A stretch of 64,000 bases of DNA from Sulfitobacter sp. W027. GTDB lineage: Bacteria; Pseudomonadota; Alphaproteobacteria; Rhodobacterales; Rhodobacteraceae. Position 1 is the stretch's first letter. Each line of letters starts with the position of its first letter. The position numbers and the translations under genes are program-made. Below the pieces are notes generated by a model, which searched no databases, was not told the origin of the DNA, and was given only the letters and a program-made list of their open reading frames with translations. Positions 9,736 to 18,879 of this stretch are shown here, in pieces. The stretch is taken from assembly GCF_025143985.1 (NCBI RefSeq), contig NZ_CP083564.1:807501-871500 (forward strand). The letters run 5' to 3'.

Positions 9736-10320
9736 ATGCCCGAGCTTCGCACGACGGACCACACCGCCCGGATCACCTGGCTGGGCATGGTCCCCCAAGA
9801 CCGCAAGAACATCCGCTCGGTTCCTATGGCGCAGGCCTATGCCAGTTATGCAGGGTTCGAAGGGGATTTTCACGCCGGTCTGACCCGCCCCGCCTGCGTG
9901 CGCGTGCGCAACCTTCATCTCAAGGGAACCGAAATCCGCAATACGCGCCAGCTTTCTATTCTCTCTGCCGAAGAAATGGCACAGATTGCTAAGGGCATCG
10001 ACCTGCCGGAGCTTGACCCCACACTGCTCGGCGTTTCGATCATCCTTGAAGGCATCCCGGACTTCACCCTGGTCCCGCCCGGATCGCGGTTGCAGAACGC
10101 CGAAGGCACCACATTGGTGGTGGATATCGAAAACGGCCCCTGCAATTTGCCGGCGCGCGAGATTGAGAGTGAGGCCTCCGGCCATGGCAAGGGCTTCAAG
10201 GCCGCAGCGCAGGGCAAGCGCGGGGTCACAGCTTGGGTCGAGCGGGAAGGGCCGCTCGCCTTGGGGGACGAATTGCGGCTTTTCGTGCCGAACCAGCCGA
10301 TCTGGCCCCACCTCGACTAA
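9736..10320 (+). CDS. MOSC domain-containing protein
   Basis: 194-aa cytosolic protein with a MOSC fold. It shows the FEGDFHAGLTRP region, the RQLSILSAEE stretch, and the ENGPC motif carrying the conserved MOSC cysteine. A GVTAWVEREGPLALGDEL C-terminal segment follows. MOSC proteins carry or transfer sulfur on that cysteine, or act in N-hydroxylated-base reduction with molybdenum cofactor (as in YiiM and the C-terminal parts of mARC and Moco sulfurases). Which substrate this one uses cannot be told. It is followed by fhs but separated by 111 nt and a hairpin. Confidence 0.8.
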   Translation: MPELRTTDHTARITWLGMVPQDRKNIRSVPMAQAYASYAGFEGDFHAGLTRPACVRVRNLHLKGTEIRNTRQLSILSAEEMAQIAKGIDLPELDPTLLGVSIILEGIPDFTLVPPGSRLQNAEGTTLVVDIENGPCNLPAREIESEASGHGKGFKAAAQGKRGVTAWVEREGPLALGDELRLFVPNQPIWPHLD

Positions 10321-10361
10321 CCGCGCGCCGTTTCGCGCTGCTTGAGTGTCGGAAACACGTC

Positions 10362-10374
10362 CCCCCTGCGGGGG
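10362..10374 (+). terminator. Weak hairpin after the MOSC gene
   Basis: CCCCC-TGC-GGGGG forms a compact stem 41 nt after the MOSC stop. It is followed by CTTGTC rather than a T-run, so termination is likely partial at best. Confidence 0.35.
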
Positions 10375-10431
10375 CTTGTCGCGCTATGGCTTGAGTATAA
10401 AGATCGCCACCAACGGCAACAGGGGAATCTC

Positions 10432-12108
10432 ATGGCTTTTAAAACCGACATTCAAATCGCCCGCGAAGCGGCGAAACGCCCTATTCAGGAAATTGGCGAG
10501 AAGCTGGGCATCTCCAGCGATGACCTGCTGCCCTATGGCCATGACAAGGCGAAGGTAAGCCAAAGTTTTATCGACAGCGTCCAAGACCGCCCCGATGGCA
10601 AGCTGATCCTCGTCACAGCGATCAATCCCACGCCAGCGGGGGAGGGGAAGACCACCACCACCGTGGGGCTGGGCGACGGGCTCAACCGTATCGGCAAGAA
10701 GGCGGCTGTCTGCATCCGCGAAGCCTCGCTCGGGCCGAACTTTGGGATGAAGGGCGGGGCTGCGGGCGGCGGCTATGCGCAGATCGTGCCAATGGAAGAG
10801 ATGAACCTCCATTTCACCGGAGATTTTCATGCCATTACTAGCGCGCACAACCTGCTGGCCGCGATGATCGACAACCACATTTACTGGGGCAATGAGCTTG
10901 AGATCGATACCCGCCGCGTTGTCTGGCGGCGCGTGGTCGATATGAACGACCGCGCGCTGCGCCAGATCACGGCCTCCTTGGGCGGCGTGCCGAACGGTTT
11001 CCCGCGCGAAAGCGGATTCGACATCACTGTGGCGTCCGAAGTCATGGCGATCCTGTGCCTCGCGCGCAATTTGACCGACCTGCAAGAGCGTTTGGGCGCG
11101 ATGATCGTCGCCTACCGCCGCGACCGCAGCCCGGTCTATGCGCGCGACATTAAGGCCGATGGTGCGATGACCGTACTGTTGAAAGACGCGATGCAGCCCA
11201 ACCTTGTGCAGACGTTGGAGAACAACCCGGCTTTCGTGCACGGCGGCCCTTTCGCCAATATCGCGCATGGCTGCAACTCGGTCATTGCCACGACCACAGC
11301 GCTTAAATTGGCGGATTACGTGGTGACCGAAGCAGGCTTTGGGGCCGATCTCGGTGCCGAGAAATTCATGAACATCAAATGCCGCAAGGCCGGGCTGGCC
11401 CCCTCAGTAGTTGTCGTGGTGGCCACGGTGCGCGCGATGAAGATGAACGGCGGCGTGGCGAAAGCGGACCTTGGGGCCGAGAATGTTGAGGCGGTGCAAA
11501 AGGGCTGCGCCAACCTTGGCCGCCATATCGAGAACGTGAAATCCTTTGGCGTGCCTGTGGTGGTGGCGATCAACCATTTCGTCACCGATACCGACGCCGA
11601 AGTGGCGGCGGTCAAAGACTATGTCGCGGCCCAAGGGGCCGAGGCGATCCTGTCGCGGCACTGGGAATTGGGCTCCGAAGGCTCCGCCGATCTGGCCACT
11701 CGCGTGGCGGAGATCGTCGATGGCGACAGCGCCAATTTCGCACCGCTCTATGCCGATGACATGCCGCTGTTCCAAAAGATCGAAACCATCGCCAAACGCA
11801 TCTACCGCGCGGACGAGGTATTGGCCGACCAAAAGGTGCGCAACCAGCTGAAAGACTGGGAAGCGCAGGGCTATGGCGATCTGCCGGTCTGTATGGCCAA
11901 GACTCAATACAGCTTCTCGACCGACCCCGATCTGCGCGGTGCGCCCACAGGCTTCAGCGTGCCAATCCGCGAGGTGCGGCTCTCGGCGGGGGCCGGGTTT
12001 GTCGTCGTCATCTGTGGCGAGATCATGACCATGCCGGGCCTGCCAAGGGTGCCTTCTGCGGAGGCAATCAAGCTCAACGCCGACGGTGATGTCGAGGGAT
12101 TGTTCTAA
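10432..12108 (+). CDS. fhs: Formate--tetrahydrofolate ligase
   Basis: 558-aa enzyme forming 10-formyl-THF from formate, ATP and THF, or running in reverse in C1 oxidation. The start at 10432 ([13 protein letters not shown]) has AGGGGA upstream. An earlier in-frame start at 10342 would add 30 unrelated residues. It carries the P-loop [18 protein letters not shown] and the conserved [26 protein letters not shown] segment, and ends in an [17 protein letters not shown] motif. folD follows 74 nt downstream in the same direction, giving a two-enzyme module linking formate to the methylene-THF pool. Confidence 0.97.
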   Translation: MAFKTDIQIAREAAKRPIQEIGEKLGISSDDLLPYGHDKAKVSQSFIDSVQDRPDGKLILVTAINPTPAGEGKTTTTVGLGDGLNRIGKKAAVCIREASLGPNFGMKGGAAGGGYAQIVPMEEMNLHFTGDFHAITSAHNLLAAMIDNHIYWGNELEIDTRRVVWRRVVDMNDRALRQITASLGGVPNGFPRESGFDITVASEVMAILCLARNLTDLQERLGAMIVAYRRDRSPVYARDIKADGAMTVLLKDAMQPNLVQTLENNPAFVHGGPFANIAHGCNSVIATTTALKLADYVVTEAGFGADLGAEKFMNIKCRKAGLAPSVVVVVATVRAMKMNGGVAKADLGAENVEAVQKGCANLGRHIENVKSFGVPVVVAINHFVTDTDAEVAAVKDYVAAQGAEAILSRHWELGSEGSADLATRVAEIVDGDSANFAPLYADDMPLFQKIETIAKRIYRADEVLADQKVRNQLKDWEAQGYGDLPVCMAKTQYSFSTDPDLRGAPTGFSVPIREVRLSAGAGFVVVICGEIMTMPGLPRVPSAEAIKLNADGDVEGLF

Positions 12109-12182
12109 GGCGGGTTGCATTGCCCAGCCGTCGCGGTGATGTAGGGCGTGTTCAACGTGCAGCGAGCGAAAGTGAGACGGAT

Positions 12183-13073
12183 ATGGCAGCGACAATCATC
12201 GACGGCAAAGTCTTTGCGGCAACGGTGCGTGAGAAAGTGGCAAGCCATGTCGACCGGCTCAAGGCGGATCACGGCATCACGCCCGGCCTCGCCGTGGTGC
12301 TGGTGGGCGAAGACCCGGCCAGCCAAGTCTATGTGCGTTCCAAGGGCAAGATGACCCGCGAGGTGGGCATGACATCGGTCGAGCACAAGCTGCCCGCCAC
12401 CGTGGAGCAAAACGCGTTGCTCAAGCTGATCGATCAGTTGAACAACGACTCCGAGATCCACGGCATCCTCGTGCAACTTCCGCTGCCGGATCATCTGGAT
12501 GAAAAGCGCGTGGTGAACTCGGTATCTCCGGCCAAGGATGTGGACGGGTTTCACATCTCCAACGTCGGACTGCTGGGCACAGGGCAAAAAAGCATGGTGC
12601 CCTGTACGCCGCTGGGCTGCCTGATGATGCTGCGTGAGCACCATGGCGATCTGTCGGGGATGAACGCGGTGGTCATTGGCCGCTCCAACATCGTCGGCAA
12701 ACCGATGGCGCAGCTCCTTTTAGGGGATAGCTGCACCGTGACGATGGCCCACAGCCGAACCCGCGATTTGCCGGAGGTGGTGCGCCGCGCCGATATCGTT
12801 GTCGCCGCCGTGGGGCGCCCCGAAATGGTGCCCGGCGATTGGATCAAAGAAGGGGCCACCGTGATCGACGTGGGCATCAACCGGATCGAAACTGGCGAGA
12901 AAACCAAGCTGGTCGGCGATGTGGATTTCGACAGCGCCAGTCAACGCGCCGGGGCCATCACGCCCGTGCCGGGCGGCGTAGGGCCAATGACCATCGCCTG
13001 CCTGCTGGCCAATACGGTCACCGCCTGCTGCCGCGCCAATGGGTTGGAAGAACCCGAAGGGCTGACCGCCTAA
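12183..13073 (+). CDS. folD: Bifunctional methylene-THF dehydrogenase / methenyl-THF cyclohydrolase FolD
   Basis: 296-aa enzyme interconverting methylene-, methenyl- and 10-formyl-THF with NADP. The ATG at 12183 is preferred over the TTG at 12120. Diagnostic segments are [14 protein letters not shown] (catalytic Lys region), [21 protein letters not shown], the Rossmann [15 protein letters not shown] and the C-terminal [18 protein letters not shown]. It works with fhs just upstream. Its TAA stop overlaps the stop of the convergent thioesterase gene by 4 nt. Confidence 0.97.
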   Translation: MAATIIDGKVFAATVREKVASHVDRLKADHGITPGLAVVLVGEDPASQVYVRSKGKMTREVGMTSVEHKLPATVEQNALLKLIDQLNNDSEIHGILVQLPLPDHLDEKRVVNSVSPAKDVDGFHISNVGLLGTGQKSMVPCTPLGCLMMLREHHGDLSGMNAVVIGRSNIVGKPMAQLLLGDSCTVTMAHSRTRDLPEVVRRADIVVAAVGRPEMVPGDWIKEGATVIDVGINRIETGEKTKLVGDVDFDSASQRAGAITPVPGGVGPMTIACLLANTVTACCRANGLEEPEGLTA

Positions 13074-13492
13074 GAGGCAGGCACAGGCACGATGGTGCCC
13101 TGCAAGATGGCGATGAGCTTGGTCTCGCCATCCATTTCCGCATGAACCTCCGCGGTCACCACGCAAAGCCGCCGGCCCGGTTTCACCACCCGGCCCGTGG
13201 CAATCAGTCGGTCCCCGCGGGCCGGGGCCAAAAGGTTGATCTTGATCTCAGACGTGACGACATCTACCTCCGGCGGCAGCACGCTTAGCGCCGCATAACC
13301 CGCCGCCGAATCGCCGATGGAAAAGGTCAGCCCCGCATGGCCAAACCCCTGCTGCTGCATCGCGCCGGGCAGGACCGGCGCTGAAACCCTGACCAGACCG
13401 GGCTGCACTTCGATGATTTCAGCCCCGAGGGTTTGCATCATCGTCTGCGTCGCAAAGCTCTCCCGCACACGGCGTTCAATCTGGTCCATCAT
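13070..13492 (-). CDS. PaaI-type hot-dog thioesterase
   Basis: 140-aa single-domain hot-dog protein. Features include [22 protein letters not shown] in the central helix and the strand [33 protein letters not shown], as in PaaI/YdiI acyl-CoA thioesterases. Substrate unknown; the acyl-CoA preference cannot be read from sequence. The start overlaps the pdeM stop by 4 nt, so it is probably the second gene of a pdeM-thioesterase unit. Its stop (TAG, read from CTAA) interlocks with that of folD. Confidence 0.8.
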   Translation of the reverse strand: MMDQIERRVRESFATQTMMQTLGAEIIEVQPGLVRVSAPVLPGAMQQQGFGHAGLTFSIGDSAAGYAALSVLPPEVDVVTSEIKINLLAPARGDRLIATGRVVKPGRRLCVVTAEVHAEMDGETKLIAILQGTIVPVPAS

Positions 13493-14160
13493 CGCGCCTT
13501 TCCGGGCATGGGGATCGCCACCGGTTGCGGCCCTGTCAGCACCGCGCAGGCTTCCGGACCCATCAGTTCACACAGCACCCGCGACTGGCTGCGCAGCCCG
13601 CCGGTATAGGTGCCATATGCAGGCAGGATCAGCCGCCTGCTGTCAAACAGAAAGGCCGGACGCGAAATGCTGCGCCCCCGTGCGCGGATCGACGCCTTGG
13701 GGTGATAGTGCCCCGACACTTCGCCCCGCCCCTGTGACGCGGCGCTATGCCGGAACGTCAATGGCCCCAAGGTAAGTTCCGCAAGATGCGTGCCACCCAA
13801 ACCTACGGGGCCGGGATCATGATTGCCTTCGATCCAATCCCACCGCCGCCCGGCTTGCAGCCCCAGAATCCAAAGCCGCTCTTCCTCCGGCAACGCCTGC
13901 GCCGCGCTGAGGTCGTCAAAACTATCGCCAAGGCAGATCACATGCCGCGCCTGCGTTAAGGACAGGTCCGCCGCCAGTCGGGTCAGCGTATCCCGTGTCT
14001 CATAAGGCGGCAGCGCCGATCCGCCACGCCGGACGATCCGCTCGGACTTCCCCAGATGCAGATCGCTCACACAGAGCAACTCCTGGTCACGCCACCAAAG
14101 CGCGCCAGAGCCGAGCGCAGTTAGTCCCGCGCCCGAAAAGGAAAAACTCAGTCCGTTCAT
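13489..14160 (-). CDS. pdeM: Ligase-associated DNA damage response endonuclease PdeM
   Basis: 223-aa calcineurin-like phosphoesterase. Metal-binding motifs appear in order: SDLHLGK (D-x-H), GDSFDD, GNHD and GHYHPK. They match PdeM, a nuclease encoded with a Lhr-type helicase, an MBL exonuclease and an ATP-dependent ligase. I use the ATG at 14160 (MNGLSFSFSGAGL) because the upstream 17 codons look non-coding. The partner helicase lies 286 nt upstream on the same strand. The ligase and exonuclease are not in the window. Confidence 0.88.
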   Translation of the reverse strand: MNGLSFSFSGAGLTALGSGALWWRDQELLCVSDLHLGKSERIVRRGGSALPPYETRDTLTRLAADLSLTQARHVICLGDSFDDLSAAQALPEEERLWILGLQAGRRWDWIEGNHDPGPVGLGGTHLAELTLGPLTFRHSAASQGRGEVSGHYHPKASIRARGRSISRPAFLFDSRRLILPAYGTYTGGLRSQSRVLCELMGPEACAVLTGPQPVAIPMPGKAR

Positions 14161-14446
14161 CCTTTGTTCATCTGAGATCGCGGCTGATTTGGCAAGGGGC
14201 CAAACACACATGTCAGAAGAGTGGAAAGGACAGTGCAGCGGTATTTAAGAAAAGATGAAATGCAGAAAGCGCGCCTCGCGATCGGGCGGCAACCTGACCG
14301 GAGACGCGCCTTCATCCTTTGCGGTCATCGGCTCCGCAGCCTGTACCGCCCCGAAAAGATGCGCGACGTTGGTTAAAGAACTCTTAATCATCTTCATCCT
14401 TTTTCAAATACCTTCCAGAACCTTTCCACCCGCGGAAGGTTAGAGT
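14161..14446. other. Intergenic region between helicase and pdeM
   Basis: 286 nt without a credible gene; a 62-codon plus-strand frame at 14255-14443 has no domain and no ribosome-binding site. The helicase-proximal end holds a hairpin (14419-14441). The rest should contain the pdeM promoter on the minus strand, but I could not place -35/-10 boxes or a clear alphaproteobacterial SOS box (GTTC-N7-GTTC). Confidence 0.5.
14419..14441 (-). terminator. Imperfect hairpin after the helicase gene
   Basis: AACCTTtCC pairs with GGAAGGTT around a 6-nt loop (one bulged T), 5 nt past the helicase stop on the minus strand. No strong T-run follows, so efficiency is uncertain. Confidence 0.45.
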
Positions 14447-16900
14447 TCAACGTCCATCTCGCCAGGGCGGTTGATCCGAGGGCGGCGGGGTAAGTTGCGC
14501 GAGGCCGGAGGCTTCCATCAATCGCTGAGCCTCTTCCGCCAGCATGCGTTCCTGTCCAGCGCCTTCGACGGGCACGCGACCCATTTCCAAGAACAGCGGC
14601 GCCGCCAGCGGGCTTACGCGAGTCAGTTTGCGATGCGTGATGCGCCCGGCGATACGGGAGAGCATTTCTTCGATCCGACCGAAGTCTACCAGCCCGCTCA
14701 GCGCCTCTTCGCGGGTGATGTCGAGCATCAGATGGTCCGGTTCATAGCGGTGCAGCGTGTCATAAAGGATGTCGCTGGAGAAGGTCGCTTGACGTCCGGA
14801 TTTGCGGGCCTGCGGGGTGTTGCGTTCGATCAGCCCGGCAATGGTCGCAGCGGCGCGGAAGGTGCGTTTCATCACGGCATTGCCCGCCAGCCAGCTGTCG
14901 AGGCCCTCGTGGAGTACGGTGGGGTCGAGTAGCGGTGCGGGGTCGTCAACGGGCGAGAGACCCCAGATGAGCGTGGCATAGTCGGTGGCTACAAACCCTA
15001 AAGGGCGCAGGCCGAGGTCTTCCATGCGTTTAGTTAGGAGAAGCCCCAAGGTCTGCTGGCCGTTGCGGCCGGCAAAGCCGTAGAAAACCGTTTGTTCGGC
15101 CATGTCATGGGGGAAACTTTCGACCAGCAGGGTGCCGGGCTGCGGCAATTGGCTGACTTCGCGCTGCAGGCTGAGCCATTCGGCGGTATGGCGTGGCAGT
15201 TCCGGCCAGCTGTCTTGGGTGAACATCTGTTGGACGCGGGCGGAAAGCTGTGTGGAGGTGGCGAATTTGGTGCCGCCGAAGGTCGCCACTTTGGGCTTTT
15301 TGGCGGCGTTGCGGCTGACTTCGACCACGGTTTCGCGCAGCCCTTCGTAGCGGACGATCTGACCGCCGATCAGAAAGGTGTCGCCTTTGGTCAGCGTAGC
15401 GGCAAAGCCTTCTTCGATCTCCCCCAAGGGTTTGCCGCCGCGGTTGCGTTTCATGCGGACCTTCAGCTTATCGGTATCTTGGATCGTGCCGATGTTCATA
15501 CGGATCCGTTGGGCGGCGCGCGGATCACGCAATTGCCATTGGCCGTCGGGGCGCTGCAGCAGGCGCTGCCAGCGGTCATAGGCGCGCAGCGCGTAGCCGC
15601 CGGTGGCGCAGAAGTCGAGGCAGGCGTCGAACTCGGCGCGGGGCAGGGCGGCATAGGCGCCAGCCGAGCGAACTTGGGCGAAGAGATCATCGGCGTCGAA
15701 AGGGCCGGCGCAAGCGGTGATGAGGATGTGTTGGCAAAGCACGTCGCGTGGACCGGGGCCGCGGGGATCACCGTCGAGTGCGCCTTCAAGCACAGCCTCT
15801 AGGGCGGCCACGCATTCGACCACTTCAAAGCGGTTCGCGGGCACGAGAAGGGCTTTGGAGGGAGCGTTGTAGCGGTGGTTGGCGCGACCGATGCGTTGAA
15901 CGAGGCGTTTGACGTTCTTGGGCGCACCAATCTGAATGATCAGGTCCACATCGCCCCAGTCAATGCCCAGATCCAGCGTGCCGGTGCAAACGATGGCACG
16001 CAGATCGCCGCGGACCATGGCGGCTTCGACCTTTTCGCGTTGGGCGCGGTCAAGGCTGCCGTGGTGGATCGCGATCGGCAGGGCGTCTTCATTGGCGAGC
16101 CAGAGGTTGTGAAAGAAGATCTCGGCCTGCGCCCGGGTGTTGTGGAAGATCAGCGTGGTTTTGTGTTGGCGCACCTGTTCCAGCACCGCCGGGATGGAAT
16201 AGGCCGCGCCGCCGCCGGCCCAAGGCGGTGCCTCTTCGGTGTGTAGCATCTGGATATCAGGGGCGGGGCCCGGGTCGGCCAGCAGCACTTCGCAGGGATC
16301 AGGGTGGCGGGCCATGAGGTGGGCGATGGCGGCGGGGTCTTCGACCGTGGCCGAGAGGCCCACCCGTTTAAGGCCGGGGCAGAGTGATTGGAGACGGGTC
16401 AGCGCCAGCATTAGTTGATCGCCGCGCTTGCTTTCGGCGAGGGCGTGTATTTCGTCGATCACCACGCGTTTCAGCCCGCGAAAGGTGCGGGCCGCGTCCT
16501 CGTAAGACGTCAGCAGAGCAAGGCTTTCTGGTGTGGTCAGTAGGATATGCGGCGGATCAGCCCGTTGGCGGCGGCGGCGCGATTGCGAGGTGTCGCCGGT
16601 GCGGTCTTCGATGCGGATGGGCAGGCCCATTTCCTCAACCGGGCGGGTCAGGTTGCGTTTGATATCCGCCGCCAGCGCTTTGAGCGGTGAGATATAAAGC
16701 GTGTGCATCCCTTCGTGCGGCTCTTCGGTCAGATCAACAAGGGTTGGCAGAAAGCCCGCCAGTGTTTTACCGCCGCCTGTCGGCGCGATAAGCAGCAGGG
16801 CGGGGGCATCGGCACGGTCCAGCATCTCTTGCTGGTGCGGGTGAAGGGACCAGCCGTTCTGGGCGAACCAATCGGCGAATTTGGGGGGTAGGGCGCGCAT
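14447..16900 (-). CDS. Ligase-associated DNA damage response DEXH-box helicase (Lhr family)
   Basis: 817-aa superfamily 2 helicase. Walker A APTGGGKT is at residues 39-46 and Walker B VIDEIHALAESKRGDQ follows. The second RecA domain includes IVCTGTLDLGIDWGDVDLIIQIGAPKNVKRLVQRIGRANHR. The C-terminal ~350 residues are the winged-helix and DUF4145/Lhr-core-like region. The length suits Lhr-Core helicases of the LigD-independent, ligase-associated repair set. With pdeM on the same strand downstream, a role in DNA damage tolerance is inferred. Start ATG at 16900 gives MRALPPKFADWFAQNGW, normal for the family. Confidence 0.92.
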   Translation of the reverse strand: MRALPPKFADWFAQNGWSLHPHQQEMLDRADAPALLLIAPTGGGKTLAGFLPTLVDLTEEPHEGMHTLYISPLKALAADIKRNLTRPVEEMGLPIRIEDRTGDTSQSRRRRQRADPPHILLTTPESLALLTSYEDAARTFRGLKRVVIDEIHALAESKRGDQLMLALTRLQSLCPGLKRVGLSATVEDPAAIAHLMARHPDPCEVLLADPGPAPDIQMLHTEEAPPWAGGGAAYSIPAVLEQVRQHKTTLIFHNTRAQAEIFFHNLWLANEDALPIAIHHGSLDRAQREKVEAAMVRGDLRAIVCTGTLDLGIDWGDVDLIIQIGAPKNVKRLVQRIGRANHRYNAPSKALLVPANRFEVVECVAALEAVLEGALDGDPRGPGPRDVLCQHILITACAGPFDADDLFAQVRSAGAYAALPRAEFDACLDFCATGGYALRAYDRWQRLLQRPDGQWQLRDPRAAQRIRMNIGTIQDTDKLKVRMKRNRGGKPLGEIEEGFAATLTKGDTFLIGGQIVRYEGLRETVVEVSRNAAKKPKVATFGGTKFATSTQLSARVQQMFTQDSWPELPRHTAEWLSLQREVSQLPQPGTLLVESFPHDMAEQTVFYGFAGRNGQQTLGLLLTKRMEDLGLRPLGFVATDYATLIWGLSPVDDPAPLLDPTVLHEGLDSWLAGNAVMKRTFRAAATIAGLIERNTPQARKSGRQATFSSDILYDTLHRYEPDHLMLDITREEALSGLVDFGRIEEMLSRIAGRITHRKLTRVSPLAAPLFLEMGRVPVEGAGQERMLAEEAQRLMEASGLAQLTPPPSDQPPWRDGR

Positions 16901-16944
16901 GCACCCAATGTAGTATCGGCAGGCCGTGGGGCCAGCGGCTGGGG

Positions 16945-18252
16945 CTATTTAACGATCACCTCATCGCGGACGAACATGTTTGCCCAAGCGCGGTCCACTA
17001 GATCAGGGTTCATCTGGTAGGGGATGCCTTCGAAATCGCAGATGGCGATCATCTGGTCGATAAGGAAGTTTGGCTGATAATTCGCATAGACGTTGTCGAT
17101 CGTTGGGTATTTCACCTTGAGCAGATGGATCAACGTCGCCTCGTCCAGCGGCATGCCGCGTTTGCGGGCAACCATGGCAAAGATCTTGAGGAAGTTCTCT
17201 TGGTCCGGTCCGTCGATCTTGATTTTGAAGAAGATGCGCCGCAGGGCGGCTTGGTCGAAAATCTCGTTCGGGTGGAAGTTGGTGGAGAAGATCACCAGCG
17301 TGTCGAAGGGCACCTCGAATTTCTCTCCCGACTGCAGGGCGAGGATGTCTTTGCTTTCTTCTAACGGCACGATCCAGCGGTTGATGATGCTTTGCGGTGG
17401 TTCCTTCTGGCGGCCAAGGTCGTCGACGATGAAAATGCCGCCTGTGGCCTTGAGCTGCAGCGGGGCCTGATAGGTCCGTGCCGTGGGGTTGTAAACCAGA
17501 TCGAGCATGTCGAGCGTCAACTCACCGCCGGTGATAACCGTCGGGCGCTCGCAACAGACATAGCGGGCATCATAGCGGGTGACGCGGCGCAGGGAGGTGG
17601 GATCTTGAACCTCAGCCTCGGCGGCGGCATGCACGATCGGGTCATAGACGGTGATGACTTGGCCTGCATATTCGATGGCGCGAGGCACATAGACTTTGTC
17701 GCCCAAAGCGTCGCGTATGCCGTTAGAAATGCTTGATTTTCCGTTGCCCGGCGGGCCGTACATCAGGATCGACCGTCCGGCAGAAACGGCGGGGCCAAGG
17801 TGGTCAAGCAAGCTGTCGGGTAGGACCAGGTGGCCCATGGCCCCGGTCAGTTGATCGCGGGTGATTTGCAGGTTGCGCACGGATTGCCGTTTGACCTGCT
17901 CGCGGTAGACCTCAAGCGGGACGGGCATGGCGCCGAAATATTCGGACTGCGCAAGCGCGTCCAGCGCCCGGGCCTTGCCAGCATCGGTGAGTTGATAACC
18001 CATTTCATTGCCGCTGGTGGCGCTGAGCGTGCCTGTTGCTTCGAGCAGGCGCTGGCCGCGGGCTTGGTCGACCATTTCCTGCGTTACTTGGATCGGCAAG
18101 CACAGCGCCTGCGCCAGGTCGCTGACCATTTCGATGTTCTTGCGGAAGATCGTTTTCAGAAGGATGTCGCGCATCATCACGATGGGCAGCTTCATTTCCT
18201 CCAACCGCTTGGGGGGCGGCGGGGCAAGCACAGTACTGGTCGGGGCGTTCAT
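16945..18252 (-). CDS. AAA ATPase at the distal end of the tad/cpa locus
   Basis: 435-aa protein; start chosen at 18252 (MNAPTSTVLAPPPPKRL), as the upstream 33 codons look non-coding. Residues 20-150 are a helical, winged-helix-like region (MGYQLTDAGKARALDAL). Walker A GPPGNGKS lies at 166-173 and a Walker B-like IFIVDDLG follows. A sensor-like NTNF segment is replaced by VIFSTNFHPNEIFD, then a RRIFFKI arginine stretch. It has no signal or membrane segment. Same-strand position after the prepilin peptidase suggests service to Flp pilus assembly, but no characterised homologue is known to me. It could instead be a general regulator. Confidence 0.7.
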   Translation of the reverse strand: MNAPTSTVLAPPPPKRLEEMKLPIVMMRDILLKTIFRKNIEMVSDLAQALCLPIQVTQEMVDQARGQRLLEATGTLSATSGNEMGYQLTDAGKARALDALAQSEYFGAMPVPLEVYREQVKRQSVRNLQITRDQLTGAMGHLVLPDSLLDHLGPAVSAGRSILMYGPPGNGKSSISNGIRDALGDKVYVPRAIEYAGQVITVYDPIVHAAAEAEVQDPTSLRRVTRYDARYVCCERPTVITGGELTLDMLDLVYNPTARTYQAPLQLKATGGIFIVDDLGRQKEPPQSIINRWIVPLEESKDILALQSGEKFEVPFDTLVIFSTNFHPNEIFDQAALRRIFFKIKIDGPDQENFLKIFAMVARKRGMPLDEATLIHLLKVKYPTIDNVYANYQPNFLIDQMIAICDFEGIPYQMNPDLVDRAWANMFVRDEVIVK

Positions 18253-18381
18253 CAATGGCTTCCTTGGAAAGTCATACGGCGGTGCGGCTTGTCGGTCAGA
18301 CTGCAGGGTAAATGTTGAATATGGCGTGAATGTGGACAATTTAATTGCCACGTCAAAGTTTGTGCCGGGTAGGAAACAACC

Positions 18382-18876
18382 TCAGACGCCGTAAATCGCC
18401 CCCAGAATGAGATAAAGCCCCAGCGTGGCACCAAGGGCGAGGCCCATGGGGAATTTCTTGGTTTCCTGCCAGCTTTGCCAATCGGGAGCGAGGCGGCGCA
18501 GGGGGGTGTATTTTACGCCGCGATGGGTGGCGGCGGCGGCAAGAAGGGTTGCCATGAAGAGCATCATCAGCAGGCGCAGATCGCCCATCGCGATAAATGG
18601 CGCTGCAGCGGCAGCGAATTTGGCGTCTCCGGCCCCCATGACACCGGCGGCGTTTAGCACGATGCCGACACCCAAGACGAGGACAAGGCTCAGCAAGCGC
18701 CAGAGATAGGTTTCAAAGGGTAGCAGGAACAGGCCCAACACCACGAAAGTCGCAGTAAGCAGCAAGACCGCTTGATTGGTGATGCGCATCTGCTTCATGT
18801 CCGTAAAGGCGACATAAAGACAGATCGGCAAAACGAAGGGCAGGAACCACAGGGCCGCCGTGGCAGAGATCGCCAT
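18382..18876 (-). CDS. cpaA: Prepilin peptidase CpaA/TadV
   Basis: 164-aa polytopic aspartyl protease of the A24 family that cleaves Flp prepilins at the G/A junction. The two catalytic aspartates are visible: D26 in AFTDMKQMRITN and D84 in GAGDAK (the GxGD motif). About four or five membrane segments are present, and the short length is the TadV/CpaA form without a methylase domain. It begins 3 nt after the TPR lipoprotein gene stop, so it is co-transcribed with the tad genes. Confidence 0.92.
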   Translation of the reverse strand: MAISATAALWFLPFVLPICLYVAFTDMKQMRITNQAVLLLTATFVVLGLFLLPFETYLWRLLSLVLVLGVGIVLNAAGVMGAGDAKFAAAAAPFIAMGDLRLLMMLFMATLLAAAATHRGVKYTPLRRLAPDWQSWQETKKFPMGLALGATLGLYLILGAIYGV

Positions 18877-18879
18877 GGG

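Noticed and set aside
14161..14300. Possible SOS (LexA) box upstream of pdeM
   Set aside because: No GTTC-N7-GTTC match was found in the upstream region, so DNA-damage control cannot be claimed.
14255..14443. 62-codon frame between pdeM and the helicase
   Set aside because: No domain and no ribosome-binding site, and it overlaps a hairpin; likely non-coding.
15092..15802. 236-codon plus-strand frame inside the helicase gene
   Set aside because: It is a shadow of the helicase reading frame with no domain and no ribosome-binding site.
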